A stretch of 64,000 nt of DNA from Balanoglossus misakiensis. Lineage: Eukaryota; Hemichordata. The notes below the pieces were generated by a model that saw nothing but the letters and a program-made list of their open reading frames with translations, did not search any database and had not been told where the DNA came from. Shown here one piece after another: positions 13,510 to 26,044 of this stretch; position 1 is the first letter of the stretch; each line of letters starts with the position of its first letter. The position numbers were made by a program, and so were the translations under genes. The stretch spans positions 3,348,001-3,412,000 of the forward strand of contig CM082579.2 in assembly GCA_040954595.2 (NCBI GenBank), read 5' to 3'.

Positions 13510-14962
13510 CCACTATCATCATCATCATCATCGTCATCATCACACACACACTCAGTGGACTACGTAGCTTGAAATTTATAACAACACTTACAGATCTGCA
13601 CACGTCACAGATCACATCTTCATCATACTCTATACCAAGTCCCTCTTGTGTCAGAATGGCATGCGTCATATTATCATGACACTGCTTTTCACATTCCTCC
13701 ATCAGCCTTTCCATCATCAGCTCATCCACTGGCAGGTCACCTGAGCAAGTCACACAAAACAAAAAGTTAAAATACAAAGAGTAAATTTTGTTCTATAGTT
13801 TGAATATCATATTTTTCTTATTTAAGTGAATTAAAATTTCAATAACCATAACCAATCACCTCGACTGTGTCAAATTATCAGGTCAAAATTTGATCATGTG
13901 TCCAGCTTCTAGAATTCGACCTAAAAATATCTACAGACTGTATTTTCTGAAGCAATCTGAGAAATCAAAACTCACCCATTTCCTCCCTCACTCTATTGAC
14001 CAGCTTCAACCACTGTGTGTCTGCATCATCCAGGTCATATCGACAGGCTTCCGATGCTAGCTGCTGCAGGGTCGAAGCACTGTATTCACCATCTCCACTC
14101 CCACTCACGTACTTCTTGGGCCTAGCAAAAAAACAGCAACACAATTTGGTATTTTCTTCACTTCAAGACCATTTTTTGCAAATACATGTTACTATTTTAC
14201 ACCTCCCGTCCCTGAATATCCATTTAGTATCATTTTGAATTCATTACTTCGGCTAAAATTGCTTCTGGTGTGCGCTTCATGCAATACTTTTTGTTGAACC
14301 ATTGTCTACTTTCTACTTACAACTTGAAATCTCCAGATTCCCATCTCAGCGGAATATCCCTCGCCACTGGATCAGGATACTCATCCAGGTTAACTGGCAC
14401 CTGCACACCCTTTTCCCACTCTTGCTTCCACTGGTCCGTTATCAGATAATAATCTTCCAGCGGAAGTTGGTAGGAGTCCGGCAACTTCATGGCACTGATT
14501 AGATCCTTCCGGAAAACCTGCGAATTTTTAAAATCAACTTTGTTCAGAGAAACTCAGAAAGAGCTCCCCTTTGGAATATCACTGCACAATGCAGTCATTT
14601 GAACAAAGGACGGCTGCGATGTAGTCACCCTACTATTCACATGTTCACAAACCTTTAGCAAATCAACAATGAAAAATGGAAGCAGTCAGAGTTACCACAT
14701 GGGCTACTAATAAGCAGTGATTAGTGACAAAAACATAGAATATAGCTACAATCAAATTTTCTGTCCTCTCTGTTCTATTTCAGGATTATTACCATCATTA
14801 TTTTTAAAACCAGTTACAGAATTTTAAAAAATCCTACTAAATATCTGGATTAATGAGCACTAAATTAAATTAAATTGTATATCTTACCTCAGCTGGTTTC
14901 TTGCTGTTACCACTTGTTGGTGTTTCAAATATCGGCTGGGGAGGGGGTGGTACAATACTCAT
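9705..14962 (-). CDS. JADE: JADE family PHD-finger protein (scaffold of HBO1 histone acetyltransferase complex)
   Basis: Twelve coding exons, phases consistent: 14888-14962, 14321-14517, 13976-14121, 13592-13740, 13140-13321, 12840-12945, 12591-12656, 12237-12335, 11973-12097, 11717-11843, 11486-11611 and 9705-11258. The product is 983 aa. The N-terminal EPL1-like part ends in the block [16 protein letters not shown]. It is followed by a canonical PHD finger (residues about 184-240) and the extended zinc-knuckle/second PHD with [17 protein letters not shown] and [11 protein letters not shown] coiled region [11 protein letters not shown] and EYWKLKRK follow, then a long, Ser- and charge-rich C-terminal exon with GYRIPKK, which resembles vertebrate JADE. 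JADE proteins bring HBO1/MEAF6/ING to chromatin and direct H4 acetylation. An in-frame stop precedes the chosen ATG if exon 1 is contiguous. Which vertebrate JADE is closest cannot be said; a pre-duplication gene is likely. Confidence 0.93.
11930..11946. repeat. Poly-C run
   Basis: An uninterrupted C run of about 17 bases in a JADE intron, just downstream (on the minus strand) of the exon ending at 11973. Length is likely to vary between reads or alleles. Confidence 0.9.
13347..13552. repeat. (ATC)n trinucleotide tract with CAC interruptions
   Basis: About 200 bases of TCA/ATC repeats broken at intervals by CACCAC(T)ATC. The tract lies in the short JADE intron between the exon ending CDVCRS (13592) and the PHD exon (13321). 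Frames through it encode runs of Asp, Met/Ile/Val or His/Ser; these are repeat artefacts, as the flanking exons splice in phase without it. Confidence 0.95.
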
Positions 14963-16295
14963 CTTGGTCTATATAATAACAAAGCAAACCCCACATTAGG
15001 TTAAAAAATTAAACCAATACATCTTGCGTGAATTTCTGTACATATATAATTCCAAACGCATAAACAGTGACAAGCCCACGGAATTATCAAGAGACGTACT
15101 TCATGAATACTATCGCAAGATATTATTATTCCTCCCATGCACCTCAGCTTATTACTCAGATTGGCGCACCACTGCAGACACAATAGCTTTTCAGGGCATT
15201 GTATGACCAGAGTACAGCTTGCACCTGCTGTTTGTTGACTGTGCCCACTTTGACTCGAGTGGCACCCCCAGCAGCAAATTAAAGACTGTATCACACAAAG
15301 CGGAAATCTGCCACTAATAAAACAAATTATTTATACAAATGTGACACACGCTACTTTATTGCGCCAACGAGTTAGGAACCTAACACTGATTTTACAAGGC
15401 AAAGCAACCGACTCGAAATGGTAAACAAACGGATGGCTTGCCAGTGAACTTTGACATGGAATTTACATATTATGCTAATAACCCAAACAGAAAAATAATG
15501 CTTTCAAAGTTCGCGTAAAAACAATCGATATAACGCAGGGAAATTCGACAAACACTTCATTGGGCCAATTTTCCGTGAGACCAATGGATGGTTTCGTGGT
15601 CAAATCTTCACAGTTGTCACAAAAACGTCTCAAAACGGAAAAATTTTGCTGGTAATTTCAATACTGCGAATGTACGACATTTTCAAAATGGCGACCACTC
15701 CTCCACTATTAATACCGCGCGCATTGTCAAGTATTGTCATGTATCTTGTAAAGAAGAGAGAAAATACTTTTAAAACGCGTGAAGGGCGTTATAGGTACAA
15801 TTTCTTCCGTTCAGATTCTCAAGGAAACATTTCGTAAAATTAATGGAGGTGCCATATTGCATATCAATAGGGTTTTTACCACACGCAATGGTACGTTCGT
15901 GCAACAATGGCCACATGTACAATGTAACTGTAATTTCAGACATGCATTTTTGACGGAATATCTCACCTGCTTTCAAGAAATAGACTCTGTACTGACAACT
16001 CTTCACTTCGGTATTGACCTCGGAGACTTGAAAAGCGTGGCGGTGAACCTATGAACCCGCGTATTGCTGGAAAACATCCGAGCTCACGGTCCTAATTAAA
16101 TATTCGTCGCAGTAGCAAATGCATTAAAATAAAGTGCATCACCACAGGAGCAGAGTGACCAGAAAATTAGTCTTCTGTGCTTCTTCTGGTGCTACTAGGT
16201 AGCCGAATGTCTGCATAAAATATCCATTGTCGCCAAAATTGGTTGGTAATTTTGAACGAGCACTTGCTGCCTTTCTACTCTTGGCGCCATGCTGA

Positions 16296-16303
16296 TGACG
16301 TCA
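16296..16303. promoter_or_regulatory. Palindromic CRE (TGACGTCA), possible JADE promoter
   Basis: A full 8-bp cAMP-response/ATF consensus inside a GC-richer stretch about 1.3 kb upstream of the JADE ATG. Full CREs near CpG-containing promoters are often functional, but no transcript start is visible here, so the link to JADE is inference. Confidence 0.35.
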
Positions 16304-16475
16304 TGAGAATTCTTCAAAAACCACGCGAGGCTGAGCGAGAACTTGCATAGCGCCAGCACAGGGCGCTATCCCTCATTGCCTTTCGTTTTTATTATTACTC
16401 TGTACTTAGTTGCCCAGTGGTTCGTATGGTGATTTTATTATACAAACATCGCATGACAACAAATATTTTCCTTGC

Positions 16476-16481
16476 TTTATT
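16476..16481 (-). terminator. Candidate poly(A) signal for the LicD-like gene
   Basis: TTTATT on the plus strand, AATAAA on the minus strand, about 235 bases beyond the stop of the LicD-like gene. Further copies lie at 16434-16439 and 16388-16393. Confidence 0.4.
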
Positions 16482-16580
16482 TGTTGAACCAGAAACAATA
16501 TCCATTTTTTAAAACTGCAATTGGAAATGTATTTTCTAGTTCAATTATGAGTCTCATGGATCTTCAAAATGTCATCACAT

Positions 16581-16698
16581 TCATCCATCCATCCATCCAT
16601 CCTTCATCCATCCTTCATCCATCCATCCATCCATCCATCCATCCATCCATCCATCCATCCATCCATCCATCCATCCATCCGTCCGTCCGTCCGTCCGT
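16581..16698. repeat. (ATCC)n microsatellite ending in (GTCC)n
   Basis: About 118 bases of ATCC units, with TTC interruptions at the left and a change to GTCC at the right end. It begins only 18 bases beyond the stop of the LicD-like gene, so it would lie in its 3' UTR. Confidence 0.95.
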
Positions 16699-16715
16699 GA
16701 GAACAGCGGGACATG

Positions 16716-18686
16716 TCAAAGGTCTCGACCTTCAAATTGTATATTTCCATCTGTAAGATACTGGTCAAGGCACGCGTGGTGTCCCTCTGAGCTGCACTGA
16801 GTGAACTTGGATGTGTCGTATTCCGCCCAGCCACTACTTTTCCCAGTTACCCACCAGTGTTGCGCATGTCTGTAGATTTCTTTGCCGTAGCGATTTCGGG
16901 CGTGCAGTCCCGGGTTGCGACTGACCGCGACCCACTGGCCAGCGAAGAACACTTTGGTTGGCGCAAGCCCTTCCTGGATGAGAATCTCCGAATCCATCAG
17001 GTGCAGGCCGCTTGTTTCGACGGACCAGCCTCTGCCGGCGGATATCTGGATCTTCCCGCCGGCCTTTCTTCCGTCGACGCAACACCAGACCGAACCGACG
17101 CCCTTGTTGGTAAAACTGTAACCCCGTTTGGCGAATTCACTCTGCAGCTTGCCGAGAGCGGAGAAGTTGGCCGTGTGGAAAACGAGATCCGCGTCTCGTT
17201 CCCACGGCAACACTTTGCTGAACTTCACGGCGCCCAGAAGCGTGCCTTCTGACAGCTCGCAAAGAAAGTTGTTTGTCTCGCAGGTAGTCATGAAAAAGTT
17301 CACCGCGTCGGCAAGGTTTTCAAGGCAGCAAGGGGCAACGGCATACCCATCTTTTTTCTGCCCACAGTTTACCTTCGCTTCTGCGCAAGTAAACGAGTGA
17401 GACACCCCACTGGCGAAATTGAGTTTGTTGATGTTCCACTTGGCAGCGAGTGGAAGAAACAAGGCCCGGTCTGAGTATTTGTGAGAGGTGTCTTCGACGT
17501 AAAACATGGCGTCGGGACAGCTAACTCGGCTTGAACGAACTCGGAGAAACAAGTCCTCAAAGACGGCACCGGTCGGCATTGACTTGTCAAACTTCACGGT
17601 CCGTAACGCATGGGTGTCTGCGAGAAACGGGCCGGACAGGTAGCCACAATAAACGCACTCCTTCTTAGAGTGAAAGTAGCCTGCTCGATAGGTTACAGTC
17701 CAGTTTTTAAAGAGGGTCTGATGGCACCCCATATTCCAGTGACCGTCGGGTGTGCGCCAGGCGCCGCCGACGTAACTGACATTGAGCGTTTCTGCGACCC
17801 GTATTAATCTCTCCAGCCGCGAGTCGTTTGTAAAATGCGTAAGGTGTCTGCCGATGAACGCATACTTTGTCGTCACTTTTTGCAGCAAAAAGTCCCAAAT
17901 TCTGCCCTCCACTGCAAACTGTTCTCCTGAAAATACTGTAATCCTCAATTTTTGAAAATCCCCAGTGCTGAAGTTGGCGGCTGTGTCCAACGCAAGGTAG
18001 ACGGCCATCTGCGGATAGCTGTTTTCGATTCCCCGTAGTACCCTGGAAACTGAATCAATCGGTGAATTTTGCCCGTAGAAATTAAGCAGAACCGTGGCTA
18101 AAGTGTGTATTGGTTTTGCATAGGAACAATTCTCAGGCACGAATCCCGTGTTGAAAAACGGGTAGCCGTAGAGCGAGCCTTTGTAAACCTCGGGGCAGAC
18201 ATTCAAAGGTACGTGTTCTTTTTCCCCTTGGTCGAGGCCCGGTAGTTCAATGGCGACATCCGGGGATTCTTGCTTGATGAGGTTGAACAGATCCGCCATT
18301 TTCAACAGCGATCGCTGCAACCTCCTGTCTGTCCATCCATCCGTAGCGAGAAGCTTTGCCTCCTGAAGTTCCCTGCTGATGTTCCTCAGCGTCGACAAGA
18401 TGACATCTGTCGTTCCGTTGCCCCGTTTGGCCTCTTTGTCGCCGGCCGGCGCCGGCAAAGGTGCGAGAGTCCGGACAAGTTCAGAGTTGATGTGTTTGGC
18501 GGGGTTCTTGGAAGGTGTCTGGCACAGCGGAGTTTTCGATGAACCCGGCAGCGTGAATAGACCTTGGAAGAACAGAAAGATGGCGAAAACTACGATGTAC
18601 TCGAAGAGTTTCACAGAAATGGAAATTTTTCGCCGCCCGACCATTTTGGGGTTATCCACCAGCAGTCTGTGAGAAATTCTCTTCAT
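16716..18686 (-). CDS. Intronless type II membrane protein with LicD/fukutin-like C-terminal domain
   Basis: One uninterrupted frame of 656 aa. Residues 1-26 are a basic cytosolic tail, about 27-46 a single hydrophobic anchor, then a Pro/Ala-rich stem with a short helical segment and a large lumenal part with several N-x-S/T sites, as in Golgi glycan enzymes. The middle (about 150-440) is Cys-containing and looks like a glycosyltransferase-like fold, with YLALD, a WNMGCH segment and [16 protein letters not shown]; that reading is weak. The C-terminal part (about 455-620) has the LicD/fukutin hallmark [20 protein letters not shown] followed by ADL, where the acidic DxD-type triad sits at about residues 498-500. 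LicD-family enzymes transfer phosphocholine, ribitol-phosphate or phosphosugar to glycans. The exact substrate is unknown. The alternative start Met15 would keep the anchor. Confidence 0.8.
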
Positions 18687-21600
18687 ACAGTCACACGGTT
18701 CTCTCTAAAACTGTCGAATAAGAAAGACAAACATAAATAGAATATATCTACTATATTATAGTTTATATATAGCTGTCGTTGTTTCTAAAAAGGCTTTCAA
18801 TACAAATGGTGGTCTAATATTATTAATAGAAAGGATGTCAATTCAATTCAATTCTATTCAAAATATCTCGTCATCACTAATCTCGATCTACAGTAAATCT
18901 AATGATTTCAGATGTGTTTGATGAACTTAGACATCTCTGTACATAACGGCGTTTAATTATACCGGTACTAACAGTTTCTTTACCCTCATCTGAGCCTTGG
19001 CGATGCTATCCGTAGGATTGGAAATCGTCGGATGTGATCGATTGGCAGGTAATTCGAGCTGTCCGAGAACATTTTCACAAATCGCCCAGTTCCATTTCAT
19101 TCGTTACTAAGGGATACACGCGATAATCAACTGGTTATGATCTCGTCACACTCAAGTCGTTTTACGATAATTAACTATGACTAATGCGCCCCTCATAGAA
19201 ATTACAACTTCATAATCATTATTTCTTATTTTATTCCCCGGGGGTATTAAAACGTGCGGGGTCAAGGGTGCACCTACGTAGAAACAGATAAAGACCGTGG
19301 ACGACGATCCTGCTGGTGATGGGAATGTTTTGAATACACGAAGGAATTAACGATCCCCAGCCCACACGGGTTGCCTTTGGCTTGCTGCGTTTCACGCGTT
19401 GCTTGAGTGATTTAGGTTTTTATGTCAAATGTATACATGTACACCACATTCCGCTGTGCAACTTATGGTGGCGCTCTTTTTTTCGGGTGTGCCACCCACT
19501 GAAAATCTGTGATTGGTTAGATCCTAATTTGCCATGGTAACTGTAGCTAAATTTGCATAGGTTACTGTATACCTTAATGTCCCTTGTAGTCATTCCCTCT
19601 CTCGTCTCGCTTCACTGCACTCTAAAAATAACGGCGTTCTGTTGCGAGCAGTCCGCGCCGACGACTGCCAGTCACGGTACAAGATGAGAGAGCCTGAGAG
19701 AAAATCTTTCTTTGTCGAAGACCCCGGGCCCCCAAACCATCCTGCTATAGAAAGCGATAAGCCTATTGCCGATGATTGCTGTGAAAATGGACCCGCAAGC
19801 CATTTGCCGCTTTATTGCCTTTGGTTTTTTATCCATCAACCGATAAAATCTTATCTTCTGCATGCTTGAAATCAATAATTGCATCCACTCTATTACCATA
19901 TTGTCAGTGTGCGTAGACGATCAACGAAGAGAATAGAAATTTTGAAATATTAAACGATGACCTTTTATCAAAATGGCTTTCGATTCCAAATAATGCACAT
20001 ATCTTTATAAAAACGTCGAGATCGCAGGGAAAGTCACGTGAGAATTTAAATAATGGGCTGGTGATGAAAGCAATTTAATCCTTCAAAATTGATGGAGGCA
20101 TGTCGTTCAGAAATTACTGAGGTGTGAATACAAACCCCCACACACGCTGTCTAATTAACGACTTATTTGATCTCAATCTATCAATAAATCTACTAATTAC
20201 CTAATGGCTATTTAAAACGTGGAAATTATTCCGGTGATAGTAATTGAAAGTGTCAAAGTTATGTTATCCAATTCACAAACTCGATTTATAAATTGGGATA
20301 CCATAATACATGTATCTACCTCGACAACAATACTAGTAGATACAAACCGATGAAGCTGCGGGGTGGGGGGGGGGAGTCTTTGCCCTTTTTACATCGGCAG
20401 TACACCCGAGGCAGCCAAAATCGCGACGTGTTTTCAGGAATGTACGCACGACAGCTGTGCTATGTCCAATATTAGATAGTCATAGCAATCACAATGATTC
20501 TCTTTTAACCGCAAAGATATAGTATTTGACTAAAATTTATGTTTCTGTTGCTGGCTGGCTGGCCGGTGTTGGGTCATCACGACGCTGCGACCCCCAGCAG
20601 AGGGGTTGGGTCACCGAGACCAAACAATCAGGCGAGACTGCCAATGGCAATGGTAACGAGGGCAGATCAAATGACAACTTGTTAGCCACAAGAACGTGCA
20701 GATCACACCGATTTTCACATTAGCATAACAATAACGACCTGGCGCAATACCTTCAACCTCAAAACTACAGAATACAGATTTGATTCATTCAAGCGACTGA
20801 CGCACGTTGATATAACTTGGTGGGCAAAATGCGAACAACGCGTGTCTAATTCGTATTCATTGTCAAGTTTCATGATCGTGAAATACAACCCGGTCCTGTA
20901 AAACCGGTCTGGCGCAAGCCATCGCGGAACGAAAAAACAACAACAACATGAAGGCCAAATGCCTATGAATAGGCAACTTTCACTACCCCTGTCATGACAT
21001 TTACAGTCTGTCCAATAGGAAAAAAATAAAGATCTTCTGTTACAAATTGATGAATCTCTTATATATTAAACGTTGAATGATGTAGGATAACATACCAACT
21101 CACCAAGGACACGTAATGCTTGTATAAAACACCGCACTATAGGTCACCTGGGGGTCATTCATGAAAGTGATGGCCTTTCAGACACCTGGATATATGACAC
21201 CAGTACATGTATATGACGCTGTGCACGTATAGCTTGAATGTTCAGAAGCGGGCGCCTCCTAGGGAAACAACAACTGAAGCAGTGTAGGACTATCGCACGA
21301 ATAGCTTTCTAAGACCGTATCTATTTAACAACTATTTAACAACTGCTATTCGCGCTACCTGATATTGGTGCACTACCAGAATTGCAAAAAGTGGACAAAA
21401 ATATAACTCCGGTTAAAAAGACAAGAGAACAGCGTACATAGACGCCAAACTCATTTTTCATTAGCTTGCCAACGTCACCGACTACGTAATCAGGTATGTG
21501 AGATAGCTCACAAATGGGATCCCACTTATTATTACTTTAAGCTTACCTAATATTGGTATTTGACGCTTCCTTCCCCGATGAATTTAGCAGTGAAATCTGC

Positions 21601-22919
21601 ATAATCAGGTTAACGCGAAATGCGAGAGCGAGAACCTCAGTCCATAATATTATAAGAGTATATTGACTCAGCGTATACCTAATCCCCATATGGTTTAACT
21701 CATGTATGCATCCATCCAGAAGATGTAACATGTAAATAGCATAGTAATGCCTACATCATATCAAATTACGCCAAATATACATTTAAACATGTGTATGATG
21801 TCAACTCGTCGGTCAATTGAATGTTATACGCTATTAAACATTAACGTTTAGTCCCGGAAATTAGTCTGATTAGCTAGACTTCGAACCGGTGCATTTTTAT
21901 TTTTCAGAAATTATTTATTTCTTCATATTATATTATATTTATAACAGTATAAGGTTACCCAGCGTATACCTAATACCCCTGTGAGAGTGGCGCTACACAC
22001 TAATTATTTAAGCCATCGGGCGATGATAAAAATCGAGAACAAATATTTCGAAGGTACCCTTTACACAAGGGTTATAGGCACGCCGGAGCGCCCGCACACG
22101 ACTGAATCCCAAATACGGGAAAAACGTGGACAATGAATTGTGCATATTCACTTTGGAAACTTCACAGGGACAAAATTATAAATTCACTCGTCCGTTGTGT
22201 CGCAAAAACGCCATTCAGTAGAATTCAACGCGTAACTGAGAAAAGTGGAACATAATTTGATGTCGACAGCGTCATTTGTTGCGACCTTATAATTCGTTGT
22301 GTGTTTTTGTTTCTAATTCACGTGGAGAAACCAACGGAGATCGAACCATCGTGCAATATGGAGGAGCTGCTTTCCCTTCCCACAATTCCCACTGAAAATA
22401 TTTACGTTAAATTCAGGCCAGGAGGCCATCACCTGATGTCCGCGGGTCAAAAAATCAACAACCTCGGACTATCACGTGGTCGCCATATTTCATTCTAGAG
22501 TGGGACCCCGAGATTATAATAAACCCCTACTTTGAATTGGAGTGATACGGGGGTACATTTGATCCTTAGAACCAAGTAACACTGTGACGGCCAGTCACCT
22601 TTTAAAGTATGTTGTCATTTCATTTTTGACCAATGACGAGACGATGGCGAGCAGTATTAATTGAACAAAGATTGATTTCGCGGGGGGTATGCACTTGCCT
22701 GTTGTCAACAGGCGCAACAGTATAGGGGTGCATCCCCCGATTAGGAAAACAATGTACTTTTTAGGGCAACTCTTCTGACCGCACGTGTGACCCTCACACG
22801 GAGTCAAAGTAAACGAGGGTTAGTCGTTCCGGAAGCCCATTTGTGATTGTATCACACTATCGTCCGTGAAAGAAAAACACAATCTGTCAGCAAGAATACA
22901 ATTGACAGCGAGGACCAAC
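18687..22919. other. Gene-free interval upstream of the LicD-like and PLA2 genes
   Basis: About 4.2 kb between two divergent genes, so it holds both promoters. Short frames (for example 19642-19869) lack domain similarity and splice support. I saw a poly-G run near 20364 and a shared string CAGCGTATACCTAAT at about 21669 and 21960. No RNA gene or clear element was recognised. Confidence 0.5.
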
Positions 22920-25900
22920 ATGAATACTCTAGCCGCCTTTCTGCTCATCCTGTCGTTCGTCTGTGTGCTGTTGACCGTCAGCGGCAATTCCATCAGACGC
23001 AGTAAGTATCAACATCTTTTCACTGGCGCATACAAACGCCCCCTGCACCGTTTTCCTCTATCATGACTATACACCTCGGCGATGTTCACTCGCTTATCGG
23101 GTGCGATCACTGAAGCACTGGCACGCAGCTGGTGGTGGTGGTGGTGGTGGTGATGGTGGTGTCATGCGCCACCTGTAAGGTGGAGGAGAATGTTCTTGGC
23201 AACTTTTCGGGTGCAGTACCATTAAAACAACAGCGTTGGTTTTAGGCGCAAACATTTCAGATCTCCACGAGAGCTACTGTGCACACTTGCGCAGTGTTTT
23301 AATAGCAGACAATTGGAATGTGTCGATTGCAATAAGAGTATAGACACAGAAGGCATCAAACATCATAGGGTTAAAAAAAAACTGCCAAAACAAATCTCGT
23401 GAGCATCAGTGGGAGAATGGTGTTGCGTGGATGGCGTTGCTTTTAATTAGTCGTTCCACACTGGAGGGAATTTGGTCATTCGAGAGAAAAAAATCCAGTC
23501 AAGTTATAAACTCAGTTTTGAGCTTACCCACAAAGATTGCTACCGAGAGATCTTAGCGAACGGGAAACATATTTGTGGCTTTCGGCGTGGTCTTTTTCAC
23601 CATGCCAACCTCTCCGTTATAAACAGGGTTCAACCCCATTTTTGACAATCGATACAGTCGCTATACATGATCGTGATCACCGAGGCAATTTACACTTGAA
23701 AAGTCCCGTGCCAAACAAAGTCGACGTTCTCAACAAAGACCATCGATCGTGTGACGTAAAGTAAAGGAATTGAGCCCGAGGAATGCATTCTTCAGTGCTT
23801 TTTCTCGTTGTGCTCGAAGTTTCGTTATTGTACTATATTACGTAACGGGATAGTAAGGTGGTTCAGTGGACGGCTATAATCAAGGATGGAAAAATGGCAT
23901 ATTGCAGTCGAGAAGTATACGTTCCGTACAGTGAATTGGATGACCCAACACAGAACAAAACACACATATACACACACTGGCATTTTGAGAAAAACAGTAT
24001 ACATACATGTACATTTTATATCATTCAAAGTACCCAAGATTAAAGTCTTATTGACATGCTTTGTGGAGAAAGTTCATGTGACTACCTTTCGCTGTTGTGC
24101 TTGATGTATGTTCTTCATTTTTATATTTCTATATTGCCATTTGCTGACAATTTTCCTGACTGTTGCACTGCGTCTAAACTGTGTGATACACCCAGACTGC
24201 CCTTAACTAGGGACAAGGTTACCATGGAAATCTGGCTATCTTCGGTTAACAGTGATAACAGCATGATAAGACATTGCTGGATGGTCCATCTCTAGTTGTA
24301 GATCATAGTAGTTTAACTTGTTCTATTTAGTATTTCTACCGGACTGCCATCCACTGCTGCAAAATTCAAATTGAAATATGACTACATGATGTATATCACG
24401 AAATTCTCGAAATAGTGTATGAGATGGAAAATATATCCCCGACATCATTTTTCAGCCAATGCTTGTTGAAATTTGACCATGACAATGACCGATCGGTATC
24501 AGGTTCTGGATAAAGCTTGACGATATGGGTCCAAAACACTTCCAGTCAAGGCCATGTTTTCCCCCAGACCAAGAGAACACTGATAAGAAAAGCTAACGGT
24601 TTTCGTCAAAACTGTCTAAACCGGAAGGAAATATGCAAAACTGGTCATCTTTAAAAACAGCATTGAACTTGGTCGCGTCATAACAAAAACAGTGAGGTGT
24701 CCTCTCACCTGGGTCATGGGGAAATTGATAAGCAGAGCAAATAATTGAGTTAAAACCAGTATAATTCGGTGTGGGGGAACGCAAAAACTTTCAACAACTT
24801 TCTTTACGTGTATATCGCGACACAAGACGCAGTATTTGTTTGTGCGCGTGGATGGTGTGACCCCGGGGTATGACCTGACTGGGTCGATCCTCGCAATCTG
24901 CATACAATCGTGGAAATTGGCCAATGATCTTCGTCTGCCCTATCCGGTCAACATGAGTGTCGTTGACGTATAGACTTTATTAAGTCGCGTGGTGCGATCA
25001 TACGATGATGAGACGGTCTTTACCCGTGATTGCCCGGAATTTGTAACACAATTTCTAAAAATAAATAATCGAACGGCCCTGTTTGAACTTTGTTTCGGTC
25101 GAAAACACCGCTTTAAGTTTGAGGGCATGAAACTTTTAATTAAATGATTGATTGCCCATTCATCAATGCCGGTGTCCTCTGCGTTCAATTTTGTTGATTT
25201 GCATACATTACAAACATGTTTTCACAAATTCACTCTTACACGCGATACGTACGCCAAAAAACTTCAACGGTATTTTCCTTCAGTCAGCAAAGTTTGTTGA
25301 CCCAAGTCCAAATGCTGTATATGGGTTAAATGTGTCTGAAGTAAATAAATCGTCACTCGTGGCGTTAGATTGTTGTCATGGCATTGTAGATTTGAGAAAA
25401 TGGCGTGATTTAGTTGACATTTAAAGTGTCAAAATGTCTCGCCCAGCTCTTGTTGCCCATACATATACATGTACAAAGACAGTTGTACATGTTATACAGA
25501 GTAGAAAAAGTAGTCCCTTTCGTTTCGTATATTTTTCGAGTTGCCTACTACCATAACACGTTGCCTCGTTTGTTTTGCAGACCCCGGACTGTCTGCAGAC
25601 GAACTAGAAGCACTGAACCGACAGAGGAGGGACCTGGCAAACTACATTTACCCGGGCACAAAATGGTGCGGTAAGGGCGACGCCGCCGAGGGCGAAGATG
25701 ACCTGGGCGAGTTCGTCGAGACAGACAAGTGTTGTCGTGAGCACGACCACTGTCAGAAGTACATACTGGCGTTCAAAACTGACTACGACACGTTCAACCC
25801 GTTCCCGTACACCATCAGCGACTGTGACTGCGATGAAGCGTTCTTCCAGTGCCTCAAAGCCGCCAACACGATGGTCTCGGCCGATCTCGGCAAGCTGTAC

Positions 25901-26044
25901 TTCAACGAGCTGCGGGTGCCGTGCCTCGACTTCGACGAAGTAGACGATGTCTGCATCAAGAAGAACTTCTTCGGATGGGGATGCAGCCAGTATGGAAGGG
26001 GAACGAAGGCTAATTTTGACAACAGTTTCGATGGACAATTCTAG
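22920..26044 (+). CDS. PLA2G3: Group III (bee-venom type) secreted phospholipase A2
   Basis: Two exons, 22920-23001 and 25581-26044, join in phase 1 to give 181 aa. Residues 1 to about 21 are a strong signal peptide. A short propeptide ends at a basic RQRR (41-44), a likely furin-type site. The catalytic domain has the calcium loop WCGKG at 56-60 and the active site CCREHDHC, with His82 and Asp83. About ten cysteines fit group III disulfides. Enzymes of this group hydrolyse the sn-2 ester of phospholipids with calcium. Unlike vertebrate PLA2G3, there is no long N- or C-terminal extension, so the layout is closer to the small invertebrate secreted form; a digestive, immune or secretory role is possible. 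A longer frame begins upstream at 22866, but ATG 22920 places the signal peptide at the N-terminus. Confidence 0.93.
23002..25580 (+). other. Long PLA2 intron
   Basis: A 2.6-kb intron with GTAAGT donor and TTTTGCAG acceptor. It includes a GGT trinucleotide run at 23131-23160. The short frames inside show no domain or splice pattern. Nothing else was recognised. Confidence 0.8.
23131..23160. repeat. (GGT)n microsatellite
   Basis: About ten GGT/GAT units in the long PLA2 intron. Confidence 0.85.

Larger units (their letters stand above)
14963..16715. other. Gene-free interval between JADE start and the LicD-like gene
   Basis: This should hold JADE 5' UTR and promoter and the 3' flank of the LicD-like gene. 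No coding exon was recognised. Features are a palindromic CRE (TGACGTCA) at 16296-16303, an AAAATGGCG word near 15686, a TTTATT word at 16476-16481 that could be the LicD-like gene's poly(A) signal, and an ATCC microsatellite at 16581-16698. Confidence 0.55.

Noticed and set aside
13109-13777. 222-codon minus frame with long Met/Ile/Val runs, and plus/minus His, Ser or Asp runs
   Set aside because: It reads through the ATC microsatellite in an intron; real JADE exons on both sides splice in phase without it.
19642-19899. Overlapping 75-codon frames on both strands in the 18.7-22.9 kb interval
   Set aside because: Mirror frames of the same bases; no homology, no exon signals.
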